Part shown: in pieces, positions 1-6,183 of the stretch
Layout of the letters: every line of letters begins with the position of its first letter
Position numbering within the stretch: position 1 is the stretch's first letter
Origin: Treponema sp.
GTDB lineage: Bacteria > Spirochaetota > Spirochaetia > Treponematales > Treponemataceae
DNA: 8,578 bases
Direction of reading: 5' to 3'
Assembly: GCA_017421145.1 (NCBI GenBank)
Contig: JAFOTA010000101.1
Span: forward strand, 1 to 8,578
Made by a program: the position numbers and the translations under genes
Notes under the pieces: generated by a model
Seen by the model: only the letters and a program-made list of their open reading frames with translations
Told to the model about the DNA's origin: nothing
Database searches by the model: none

Positions 1-37
1 AAAGACCCCGGCTCGTTTTTAAGTCAGGGTCTTTTTT
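1..37 (+). terminator. Stem-loop with T-run at window edge, rho-independent terminator
   Basis: AAAGACCC (1-8) pairs with GGGTCTTT (27-34), and six T's run from 32 to 37. On the plus strand this is a stem followed by a T-tract, so it would stop transcripts entering from the left. The left arm begins with AAA, which reads as TTT on the minus strand, so the same stem may also end the leftward carboxyltransferase transcript whose stop codon is at 57-59. Bases left of position 1 are not visible, so the minus-strand T-tract cannot be judged. The loop is long (18 bases), with a possible inner GGC/GTC pairing. Confidence 0.7.
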
Positions 38-56
38 GTTGCTTGCTTACAGAAGA

Positions 57-1553
57 TTACAGAGGAATGTTTCCGTGCTTTCTGCGTGGAATGTCGTTCT
101 GAGATTTTCCTTCAAGGAATTCAAGTGAGCGTGCCACACGTTCGCGCGTATCTTCAGGATTGATGATTTCACTGATGTAGTCTCTTTTTGCTGCAACATC
201 AGGAGTCATAACAGTGTCCTTGTATTCCTGTGACTTCTGTGCGACAAGTGCTGCCTGGGCTGGATCTTTCATTTCCTTTGCGTAAAGGATTCCAAGGGCA
301 CCTTCTGCACCCATGACTGCAATTTCGGTTTTTGGCCATGCGTACACAAAATCAGCTCCCAGATGCTTTGAGCACATTGCGATGTAGGCTCCACCGTATG
401 CCTTGCGTGTGATTACCGTAATCTTCGGAACTGTTGCTTCGGAATATGCGTAGAGGACTTTTGCTCCATGGCGGATGATTCCCTTCTGCTCTTCCTCTGG
501 ACCCGGGAGGTAGCCTGGAACGTCAACGAAAGTGACAAGCGGAATGTTGAAGCAGTCGCAGTATCTTACGAAGCGTGCAATCTTGTCGGATGCATCGCAG
601 TTCAAAAGTCCACCGAAATAACCCGGGTTGTTTGAAACGATACCGACGGTTTTTCCTTCAATCTTTGCAAATCCGACGACTGCATTACCGGCAAACTCAG
701 CCATGACTTCAAAGAACGAATCATCATCGACGACGCAATTGATTACGCTGCGGATATCGTATGGCTTTTTGCTTTCTTCCGGGATGACTTCCTGAATTTC
801 CCTTGCCTTCTTTTTTGCATCGAACTTGAATTTTTCGTTTGCTTCAAGCTGCTCGCCGTAGTAGTGCGGGATGTAATCCAAAAGCTTGCGGACTTTTTCA
901 TAACATTCGTTTTCATTTTCACAGCGGTAATGTGCAACGCCTGATTTCTGTGAGTGGATTGCGGCTCCTCCCAAATCTTCGCTGGTGATGTCCATGAACA
1001 TGACCTGCTTTACGACTTTCGGACCCGTGATGAACATTTCGGAAATCTTGTCGATAGTGAAGATGAAATCTGTGAGTCCCGGAGAATAAACTGCGCCGCC
1101 GGCACATGGTCCTGCAACTATTGAAATCTGCGGAATGACACCGGATGCCTGCACGTTTTCATAAAAAATATTTCCGTATCCGCAAAGTGCATCGACACCT
1201 TCCTGAATGCGCGCTCCACCTGAATCATTGAGACCGATGATCGGGCATCTGGCTTCTATTGCTTTTTTTGTAAGCTCTGCGATTTTTTCACCGTGAACCT
1301 TTCCAAGGCTTCCACCCTGAACCGTAAAATCCTGTGCATATACGGCGACTTTTTTGCCGTTGATTTTTCCAAAGCCTGTAATGACACCGTCGTAAGGGAT
1401 GTCCTTTTTGTCCATGCCGAAGCTTGTACAGTTGTGACGGGCTGCGGAATAAATTTCAAAAAATGAGTCTTTATCGCACAACGCATTGATTCTTTCGATA
1501 GCATGAAGCTTTCCTTTTGCATGCTGTTTCTCAAGATTGTAATCCTTTGTCAT
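57..1553 (-). CDS. Acyl-CoA carboxylase carboxyltransferase subunit (propionyl-CoA carboxylase beta / methylmalonyl-CoA decarboxylase alpha type)
   Basis: This 498-residue protein is a complete biotin-dependent carboxyltransferase of the PccB/MmdA family, close to the usual length of about 510. Such enzymes move CO2 between carboxybiotin and an acyl-CoA, usually propionyl/methylmalonyl-CoA, in the cytoplasm. Both crotonase-like halves are visible. The N-terminal half starts with EKQHAKGKL (8-16) and carries SGGARIQEG (111-119) and AGPCAGGAVYSPGLTDF (147-163). The C-terminal half carries VDVPGYLPG (343-351), RKAYGGAYIAM (383-393) and AVMGAEGA (412-419). These glycine-rich loops form the two oxyanion holes. 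The ATG at 1553 is preceded by AGAGGTG six bases upstream. The gene has its own promoter (1592-1620). No biotin carboxylase, biotin carrier or OadB-like pump subunit lies in the window, so carboxylase versus Na+-pumping decarboxylase cannot be decided. Family is certain; substrate is inferred. Confidence 0.95.
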   Translation of the reverse strand: MTKDYNLEKQHAKGKLHAIERINALCDKDSFFEIYSAARHNCTSFGMDKKDIPYDGVITGFGKINGKKVAVYAQDFTVQGGSLGKVHGEKIAELTKKAIEARCPIIGLNDSGGARIQEGVDALCGYGNIFYENVQASGVIPQISIVAGPCAGGAVYSPGLTDFIFTIDKISEMFITGPKVVKQVMFMDITSEDLGGAAIHSQKSGVAHYRCENENECYEKVRKLLDYIPHYYGEQLEANEKFKFDAKKKAREIQEVIPEESKKPYDIRSVINCVVDDDSFFEVMAEFAGNAVVGFAKIEGKTVGIVSNNPGYFGGLLNCDASDKIARFVRYCDCFNIPLVTFVDVPGYLPGPEEEQKGIIRHGAKVLYAYSEATVPKITVITRKAYGGAYIAMCSKHLGADFVYAWPKTEIAVMGAEGALGILYAKEMKDPAQAALVAQKSQEYKDTVMTPDVAAKRDYISEIINPEDTRERVARSLEFLEGKSQNDIPRRKHGNIPL

Positions 1554-1591
1554 TTGACACCTCTGGAATTATGGTAAGTTCGAATGTGAAA

Positions 1592-1620
1592 ATTGTAGCA
1601 ATTAGATATTTTTTGGTCAA
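1592..1620 (-). promoter_or_regulatory. Sigma70-type promoter for the carboxyltransferase gene
   Basis: Read on the minus strand, TTGACC (1620-1615), a 17-base spacer and TACAAT (1597-1592) form a near-consensus promoter. Transcription would start near 1585, giving a leader of about 31 bases with the AGAGGTG ribosome site just before the ATG at 1553. The -35 box overlaps the TGA stop codon of the upstream Lgt-like gene (1617-1619). The carboxyltransferase can therefore be transcribed separately from the operon in front of it. Confidence 0.75.
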
Positions 1621-2372
1621 GATGACAAAAATCGAAATTTTGTCAAAATCGATATTCTTGCAATTTTGATGATTCCAACAGCGAAAAAAACGATGCTTAT
1701 CCATTGTGAAGTGGAAAGAGGACCGAAAAATCCGCGTTCTGAATCTGCACGGAAAAATTCTATGCAAAATCTGCCGAGGGAATATAGAATCAGGTAGATT
1801 TCAAACTGGAGGAATCTTTTTTTCAAGGCAATCATCCTGAAAAATAAAATCAAAAACAAAATCAAATCAAGGGCGGCGCTTATGATTTGGATGGGAAATC
1901 TTTCGATTCCGTTTATGTTGATTGAAAATCTTCCGGAATATGGGAGACCATAGCAGCAACCGGCGAAAAGACAACCGAATCTGCCGAAGCACTGGATCAG
2001 CGGCGTAAATGTGATGAGCAGTGAAAAAATCTTCCGGGGAAAAATATGGAATTGGCGGCAATAAATGTATGTTCCTAAAAAAGCTCCTGCAAGGCCGCCG
2101 TATATGACAAAGCCGCCCGACAGCAAGATTTGTATCCCATGTTCGCTGACTATTTGGGGAATCGATTTTATATTTAATAGAAGAAAAAAAAGTTTTGCAC
2201 CGATTACAAGACCGATGAAAGCGTAGATGAACGAGTAGATTGAATCTTCTATTTTTACGTTGAATTTTTTTGCGGAAAAAATCAAGGCAGGACATGCGGC
2301 GGCTATTCCAGCGATAATGCAGAGGGAGTAGCTTGGCACTGACCTGCCCAAAATGTTTATGACCGGATGCAT
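1617..2372 (-). CDS. Lgt-family membrane protein (prolipoprotein diacylglyceryl transferase-like, variant active site)
   Basis: This 251-residue, multi-spanning inner-membrane protein has the Lgt fold. Lgt transfers diacylglycerol from phosphatidylglycerol to the lipobox cysteine of prolipoproteins. The landmarks appear in order: GGFVIYGGLAGAFLG (86-100), the signature GRFGCLFAGCCYG (130-142), ERFPIQ (157-162), LGRFCIEFFRAD (199-210) and LSTSQW (219-224). Arg131, Gly142, Arg201, Glu205 and Arg208 match family residues. The signature differs from classical GRLGNFINGE-type enzymes: Cys134 replaces the Asn, Cys139 replaces the Glu, and Tyr91 replaces the HGG His. The same GCCYG style occurs in many Lgt-like proteins of Clostridia, Bacteroides and treponemes, so it may be a sub-family rather than a dead enzyme. 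The start at 2372 lies 7 bases after the previous gene's stop, and its AGGA ribosome site overlaps that stop, which suggests translational coupling. I withhold the symbol lgt because enzyme activity is uncertain. Confidence 0.8.
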   Translation of the reverse strand: MHPVINILGRSVPSYSLCIIAGIAAACPALIFSAKKFNVKIEDSIYSFIYAFIGLVIGAKLFFLLLNIKSIPQIVSEHGIQILLSGGFVIYGGLAGAFLGTYIYCRQFHIFPRKIFSLLITFTPLIQCFGRFGCLFAGCCYGLPYSGRFSININGIERFPIQIISAALDLILFLILFFRMIALKKRFLQFEIYLILYSLGRFCIEFFRADSERGFFGPLSTSQWISIVFFAVGIIKIARISILTKFRFLSS

Positions 2373-2379
2373 CGTTTTC

Positions 2380-2754
2380 CTAGCGGACGCACTTTATGAT
2401 TCCGCACGCAGCACAAGAGACGATGGCTCCGATTCCCGTCGTTGCACAAATCATGCAGGCGGTTCCAAGACCTGAAATCAAAAGACCGATAAGAGAAAAA
2501 ATCACTCCGAGGACTCCGGGTGTGGTCGTTCTTTTTTTGTTTGCGCTGATTCCCATGAGTATGCCGACAGTTCCTAAAAGCAGGCAGACCATTGAACCCC
2601 ATCCCCAAGCGGCGTTTCCTGCACATGAGAGGATTCCGAAAATGAGCGATGCTACTGCAACGGTCATGGTGTTGTCATTGTTTTCGCCGTTATCTGTTTT
2701 TTGAATCTGTGATTCAACGGGTGCAATTTCGTTTGTTTTCTTTTCGTCTTCCAT
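2380..2754 (-). CDS. Small DUF4190-like membrane protein with cysteine pairs
   Basis: This 124-residue protein has a charged, disordered-looking cytoplasmic head (1-29, rich in E, K, N, D, Q) followed by hydrophobic Gly/Ala-rich segments at about 31-45, 53-71, 80-97 and 99-120. The repeated pattern AVASLIFGILS, then GILMGISANKKR, then GVLGVIFSLIGLLISGLG matches the DUF4190 layout and resembles the 170-residue protein at 5614-6126. Cysteines are numerous for a membrane protein: Cys44, Cys57, CMIC (100-103), CAAC (114-117) and Cys122. The function is unknown. The ATG at 2754 follows AAAGGA with good spacing. It sits 24 bases after the permease stop and 7 bases before the Lgt-like start, so it is almost certainly co-transcribed with both. 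Confidence 0.8.
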   Translation of the reverse strand: MEDEKKTNEIAPVESQIQKTDNGENNDNTMTVAVASLIFGILSCAGNAAWGWGSMVCLLLGTVGILMGISANKKRTTTPGVLGVIFSLIGLLISGLGTACMICATTGIGAIVSCAACGIIKCVR

Positions 2755-2778
2755 AAACGTATCCTTTTTCTGTTGTTT

Positions 2779-4134
2779 TTATGCCCAGAGCAGCCAGAGG
2801 ATTGCAGATGCCGCCGCCGTAGTAAGCAATGTGAACGGAACTCCGACTTTAAGCCACTTTCCGAAATTCATCGGGTAGCCCTCTTTTTTTACGATTCCCA
2901 TGGCAACTATATTTGCGCTTGCGCCGTATGGGGTCAGGTTTCCGCCGAGACAGCTGCCGATCAAAAGCGCGAACATATAAAGCTCTCCGTTTACGCCCAT
3001 TGATGAAGCCATTGCATCTGCAACCGGAAGCATTGCTATGATGTACGGAACGTTGTCCACGAATCCGCTGATTACTATTGAAACCGCAAGCACGAGCAGG
3101 AATCCTATGAATTTGGAGCCTTTGGTCAACCCGGCAAGAAGTGCTGCCAGATCATTTAGCAGGCCGACAGATTCGATTGCGGCTATGATTATGAATATAC
3201 CGATCAGGAAGAAAATCGTTTCCCAGTTCAAATCTTTTATGAGCTTTTTGGTCGATTTGAATGATTTTTCTTTTATCATGTACCAGATCAATCCGATAAG
3301 TCCGAGAGCCAGAACATAACAGCCGCTTGCATAGGCAAACCTGATTTTTATGAATGACATTACGGCAAGACCGAGAATCATCAGTATGAGGAGAATCGGC
3401 GGAATCCATGAAACTATTGGTTCTTTTACGACTTCTATTTTGTTTTTCCCGGTTTTTGAGAATAAAATATAGAAGAAAGCACATCCGACCAAAAGTCCGA
3501 CTTGTATGATGAAGAAAATAGAGAGCTTTCCGTTGTGCACGAAAAAGTCGTTGAACGTGTATCCTGCGTAGCTTGCGAAAATCATTGAAGGCGGATCACC
3601 GACCAAAGTTGCGGTTCCCTCAAGATTGCTCATCACTGCAAGACCGACCATGAACAGCGTCGGATTTTTGTTCAGTTTTTTGCAGAGTGCAAGTGCTATC
3701 GGTGCCATGACCAGAACGGTTGCGACATTTTCAACGAAAATTGAAATAATGCCGGTCATTGCGAGGATTGCAACCATTGCCAAGCCTGTGTTCGGACATT
3801 TTTCTATGATGCCGTCTGCTATTCTGGCAGGAACCCTTGAATATATGAACAAAGCCGCAATCAGCATGCAGCCGAGATAAATCATGAGTATGTTCCAGTT
3901 TATAACGCCGTCCAAAAAGCAGTGCTCCAATACGAACAGACGGTTTTGCGCCATGTTTTCTGCAGCCACAAGATCCTGCGGAAGCTTGAATATTTCTCCC
4001 GGAAACAATGCTGCAAGGACGATAATTGCAAGTGCCGCCGCCGTGGAGAACAGAACTTTTTTGTCCTGGATGAGTATTACAAGGACATACATCAAAACTG
4101 CTATGCCCAGTACGATCCATTTCATGTTTTCCAT
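2779..4134 (-). CDS. ArsB/NhaD/SLC13-superfamily ion permease
   Basis: This 451-residue secondary transporter of the ion-transporter superfamily (CitMHS/ArsB/P-protein branch) has about 11-12 membrane helices. The two inverted halves show matching signatures: SIFVENVATVLVMAP (131-145) with NLEGTATLVGDPPSMI (170-185) in the first, and SGFVDNVPYIIAMLPV (356-371) with GGNLTPYGASANIVAMG (397-413) in the second. The GTATLVGDPP motif is typical of ArsB/NhaD/OCA2-like members, which carry Na+/H+, arsenite or anions. The substrate cannot be told from sequence alone. I chose the ATG at 4134 (MENMKW) because AGGG lies seven bases upstream. A longer open frame reaches a TTG at 4212, but it would add 26 polar residues with no ribosome site. 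It is the first gene of the likely leftward operon with the small membrane protein and the Lgt-like protein. Confidence 0.88.
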   Translation of the reverse strand: MENMKWIVLGIAVLMYVLVILIQDKKVLFSTAAALAIIVLAALFPGEIFKLPQDLVAAENMAQNRLFVLEHCFLDGVINWNILMIYLGCMLIAALFIYSRVPARIADGIIEKCPNTGLAMVAILAMTGIISIFVENVATVLVMAPIALALCKKLNKNPTLFMVGLAVMSNLEGTATLVGDPPSMIFASYAGYTFNDFFVHNGKLSIFFIIQVGLLVGCAFFYILFSKTGKNKIEVVKEPIVSWIPPILLILMILGLAVMSFIKIRFAYASGCYVLALGLIGLIWYMIKEKSFKSTKKLIKDLNWETIFFLIGIFIIIAAIESVGLLNDLAALLAGLTKGSKFIGFLLVLAVSIVISGFVDNVPYIIAMLPVADAMASSMGVNGELYMFALLIGSCLGGNLTPYGASANIVAMGIVKKEGYPMNFGKWLKVGVPFTLLTTAAASAILWLLWA

Positions 4135-4195
4135 AGATTTTCCCTGTTTTTTATGATTTTCTAGGCTCCCTTCAACGGAATTCCCATGTTTTTCC

Positions 4196-4224
4196 ACTAT
4201 AGAATAAGGCAAATGAAGCTAAAA
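4196..4224 (-). promoter_or_regulatory. Possible promoter for the permease operon
   Basis: On the minus strand TATAGT (4201-4196) matches the -10 consensus at five of six positions, and would place the transcription start about 55 bases before the ATG at 4134. The -35 region 16-17 bases upstream (TTTTAG/TTTAGC) is poor. It is the best candidate in the 163-base gap shared with the divergent symporter gene, but much weaker than the other promoters here. Confidence 0.35.
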
Positions 4225-4262
4225 ATCTAGTCTGTGTTTTCTGCCGCTTGATATGCCTACCT

Positions 4263-4291
4263 TTGACCACATACTTTGCTTGTGGTATAAT
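4263..4291 (+). promoter_or_regulatory. Strong sigma70-type promoter for the symporter-like gene
   Basis: TTGACC (4263-4268), a 17-base spacer and TATAAT (4286-4291) form the promoter, with the extended -10 element TGG just before TATAAT. A start six or seven bases after the -10 box falls at 4297-4299, on the ATG itself at 4298. An exact inverted repeat lies inside the promoter (see 4266-4286). Confidence 0.8.
4266..4286. promoter_or_regulatory. Inverted repeat between -35 and -10, candidate operator
   Basis: ACCACA (4266-4271) and TGTGGT (4281-4286) are perfect inverted copies separated by 9 bases, centred at 4276. The repeat starts within the -35 box and ends on the first T of the -10 box, the classic place for a repressor dimer or a spacer-binding activator. 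No regulator gene is present in the window. The arms are only six bases, so chance is possible. Confidence 0.4.
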
Positions 4292-4297
4292 CCAGGC

Positions 4298-5533
4298 ATG
4301 AAACTTTGGATGAAATATGTTATCGGGGTCATAATCGGTATTGTGGCCGCCTTGATTTTACCAGTAAACAGTGTCCAGGGGCAGGCTGTCCTGGATTTTA
4401 TCTCTGATATCGTAATCCGCTTCGGACGTTATATGCTGATTCCGGTTCTGTTTTTCTCGGTTGCGACCGCTTTTTACAAGTTGCGCGAAGAAAAAAAGAC
4501 TCTGAAAGTCATGGGCTGGACATTCGGTACTATAGCCGTCACGTCGATTTTCCTTGCTGTGGTCGGTCTTGTTTCCGCTTTGATTGCACTGCTTCCGCGC
4601 CTTCCGATTTCAATAGAAAAAGTCAAGGAAACGGCAACCTTGGATTTCAAATCACTTTTGACCCAGCTTTTTCCTTATTCAGGATTTGAAGTTCTGAAAG
4701 AAGGTGCTTATATTCTGCCCGTGTTTATTATTGCGGCATTGCTTGGCGGTGCTTTTTCAAGCGAAAGGATGTACGGTAAGCCGGGAGTGAATTTCTTTGA
4801 TTCTATGAGCCATGTCTGCTACCGTGTCATGAGTTTCTTGACGGAAGTTTTCTCAGTCGGAATGATTGCCGTGGTCTGCAAATGGACGATTGAATTCGTG
4901 ATGCTCCAGAAGCTCAAGATTTTCATGCCGTTGATAATCCTTCTTTCGGTTGACTTGGCGCTCGTGGCATTTTTGTTCTATCCGATCGTCACGTCGATAA
5001 TCTGCAAGGAAAAAAGAGTCTGGAAAATCCTTTATGCATCGATCTGTCCTTTCCTTGTGGCATTTTTCAGCGGCGACACGAATTTGACTCTCGGCTTGAA
5101 CATGAGGCATGGAAAAGAAAGCCTTGGAATCCGTAGAAGGGTGAATGCGTCCGTTTATCCGTTGTTTTCTATTTTTGGAAGGGGCGGCGCGGCATTGGTG
5201 ACGACTGTCTGTTTCATACAGATTCTCCGCTCTTATATTTTGCTGGACACTTCTTTAACGCCGCTCATGTGCTTGTGGATCGTAGGATTTGCGCTGCTTC
5301 TTTCTTTTGCGCTTCCGAATCATCCGGTCGGTGGTCCGTTCATTGCAATTACCGTAATGTGTGCGGCTTATGGACCAAGCTTTGAAACAGGCTATCTTTT
5401 GATAAAGGATGCAGCTCCGATAATCTGTGCATTTGCTGCAGGATTTGACATGCTTACCGCAATGTTCGGAACTTTTGTCGTGGCGTACAAAACCGAATGC
5501 ATTTCACCGGTTGAAGTCAAAAAGTTCATTTAG
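4298..5533 (+). CDS. Diverged dicarboxylate/amino acid:cation symporter-family (SDF) protein
   Basis: This 411-residue membrane protein has the glutamate/dicarboxylate symporter (GltP/GltPh) fold and length. The N-terminal helices include RYMLIPVLFFSVATAFYKL (44-62), which resembles the family's P-rich TM2 region. The first re-entrant hairpin is AFFSGDTNLTLG (255-266) instead of a Ser-rich loop. TM7 reads SIFGRGGAALVT (291-302) where the family has NMDGT. The second hairpin is ALPNHPVGGPF (338-348). TM8 reads FDMLTAMFGTFVV (383-395), keeping Asp384 but lacking the following Arg, Thr and Asn that bind substrate and Na+. The substrate or coupling ion has probably changed. The ATG at 4298 is chosen because the hydrophobic protein begins there and because an upstream ATG at 4253 lies outside the promoter. 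No Shine-Dalgarno is present. It is divergent from the permease operon and ends at a strong terminator. Confidence 0.85.
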   Translation: MKLWMKYVIGVIIGIVAALILPVNSVQGQAVLDFISDIVIRFGRYMLIPVLFFSVATAFYKLREEKKTLKVMGWTFGTIAVTSIFLAVVGLVSALIALLPRLPISIEKVKETATLDFKSLLTQLFPYSGFEVLKEGAYILPVFIIAALLGGAFSSERMYGKPGVNFFDSMSHVCYRVMSFLTEVFSVGMIAVVCKWTIEFVMLQKLKIFMPLIILLSVDLALVAFLFYPIVTSIICKEKRVWKILYASICPFLVAFFSGDTNLTLGLNMRHGKESLGIRRRVNASVYPLFSIFGRGGAALVTTVCFIQILRSYILLDTSLTPLMCLWIVGFALLLSFALPNHPVGGPFIAITVMCAAYGPSFETGYLLIKDAAPIICAFAAGFDMLTAMFGTFVVAYKTECISPVEVKKFI

Positions 5534-5546
5534 AATGCCGTTATGT

Positions 5547-5578
5547 TCCCCTCGCTGATTACGGGGGGATTTTTTTTT
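5547..5578 (+). terminator. Rho-independent terminator after the symporter-like gene
   Basis: TCCCCTCG (5547-5554) pairs with CGGGGGGA (5562-5569), eight pairs with one G-U, around a 7-base loop. Nine T's follow (5570-5578). It lies 13 bases after the TAG stop (5531-5533). On the minus strand the stem is not followed by T's, so it serves the rightward gene only, although it sits between convergent genes. Confidence 0.93.
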
Positions 5579-5613
5579 ACCTGGAAAGATCTGTTTTTGC
5601 CCTGATGCAGTGC

Positions 5614-6126
5614 TTATATAATCAAAGTTTCTCCCGGATTTTCCATGGGTTGGAAGGGTGCAAAATTGAAATCTTCCATGCCGTCGATCCACATTTCGGT
5701 ATTTCGGAGTTCATTCGAAAACATTGCCCAGCAACCGAAGCATGAAGCGGCTTCCAAAAGACCAAGGCCTATCGCTACGGCAGATGTCGCTATTCCTGCG
5801 ATGGCGAATCCGCTGCGGCTCTTTTTGTTTGAAACTATTCCCAAAACCAGTCCGACTATTCCGAGTATAACCGATACCGGCGACAAAACGAACGTAAGAT
5901 CCAAAAGAAGGGCGACTATTCCCAAAACCATGGAAGCAATGGCCTTGCCGTCCACAGTGCGTTTAGTGACTTGGGAAGCATATACCGGAATGTCCGCTGA
6001 TTTTTTTATTTCATAATGAATGTGCTGTTCATTGTTTGAATCTGCATTTGCCTGAGGCTGGTTGTTTTCCGTGCTTGAAATCTGCTGCTCCGGCTTTTTC
6101 AAAAAATTGTCGTTCTGTTCGTCCAT
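5614..6126 (-). CDS. DUF4190-domain membrane protein
   Basis: This protein is 170 residues from the ATG at 6126. The first 55 residues are a hydrophilic Gln/Asn/Glu-rich tail with no structure I recognise. Next comes the DUF4190 pattern: KAIASMVLGIVALLLDL (61-77), a short turn, then SVILGIVGLVLGIVSNKKSR (85-104), then GFAIAGIATSAVAIGLGLLEA (106-126), giving three or so membrane helices. The C-terminal 30 residues are acidic and Pro/Met-rich. Function is unknown; such proteins are common in treponemes and Firmicutes and are often next to unrelated genes. I prefer 6126 to the in-frame ATG at 6135, because AAGGAG (6141-6136) directly abuts 6135 but lies nine bases from 6126. It has its own promoter back to back with that of acetate kinase. 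No clear terminator follows the stop at 5614. Confidence 0.85.
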   Translation of the reverse strand: MDEQNDNFLKKPEQQISSTENNQPQANADSNNEQHIHYEIKKSADIPVYASQVTKRTVDGKAIASMVLGIVALLLDLTFVLSPVSVILGIVGLVLGIVSNKKSRSGFAIAGIATSAVAIGLGLLEAASCFGCWAMFSNELRNTEMWIDGMEDFNFAPFQPMENPGETLII

Positions 6127-6153
6127 CCGTTTCATCTCCTTGAATTATGGTGG

Positions 6154-6182
6154 ATTATACCATGTTTCTTCATAACTTGCAA
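6154..6182 (-). promoter_or_regulatory. Promoter for the DUF4190 gene (leftward)
   Basis: On the minus strand TTGCAA (6182-6177), a 17-base spacer and TATAAT (6159-6154) form the promoter, with TGG before the -10 box as an extended -10 element. Transcription would start near 6147, giving a leader of about 21 bases containing AAGGAG. The string TGGTATAATCCA here is identical to that at the symporter promoter. Confidence 0.75.
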
Positions 6183-6183
6183 T

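Noticed and set aside
2380..2440. Zinc ribbon from CMIC...CAAC
   Set aside because: The spacing resembles a zinc ribbon but the residues between are hydrophobic and membrane-like; no polar knuckle residues.
2396..2704. 102-residue plus-strand frame opposite the small membrane protein
   Set aside because: It is antisense to a real gene, has no recognisable domain, promoter or ribosome site, and its composition reflects the reverse complement of Gly/Ala-rich helices.
4135..4212. Longer permease open frame starting from TTG at 4212
   Set aside because: It would add 26 polar residues, lacks a ribosome site and overlaps the probable -10 box; ATG 4134 has AGGG at good spacing.
4253..4297. Upstream ATG (4253) for the symporter-like gene
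   Set aside because: It lies upstream of a near-perfect promoter, has no ribosome site, and would add 15 residues before the obvious hydrophobic start.
5579..5613. Terminator for the leftward DUF4190 gene
   Set aside because: Only a three-to-four-base stem around CTGATGCAG is visible and no T-tract follows on the minus strand.
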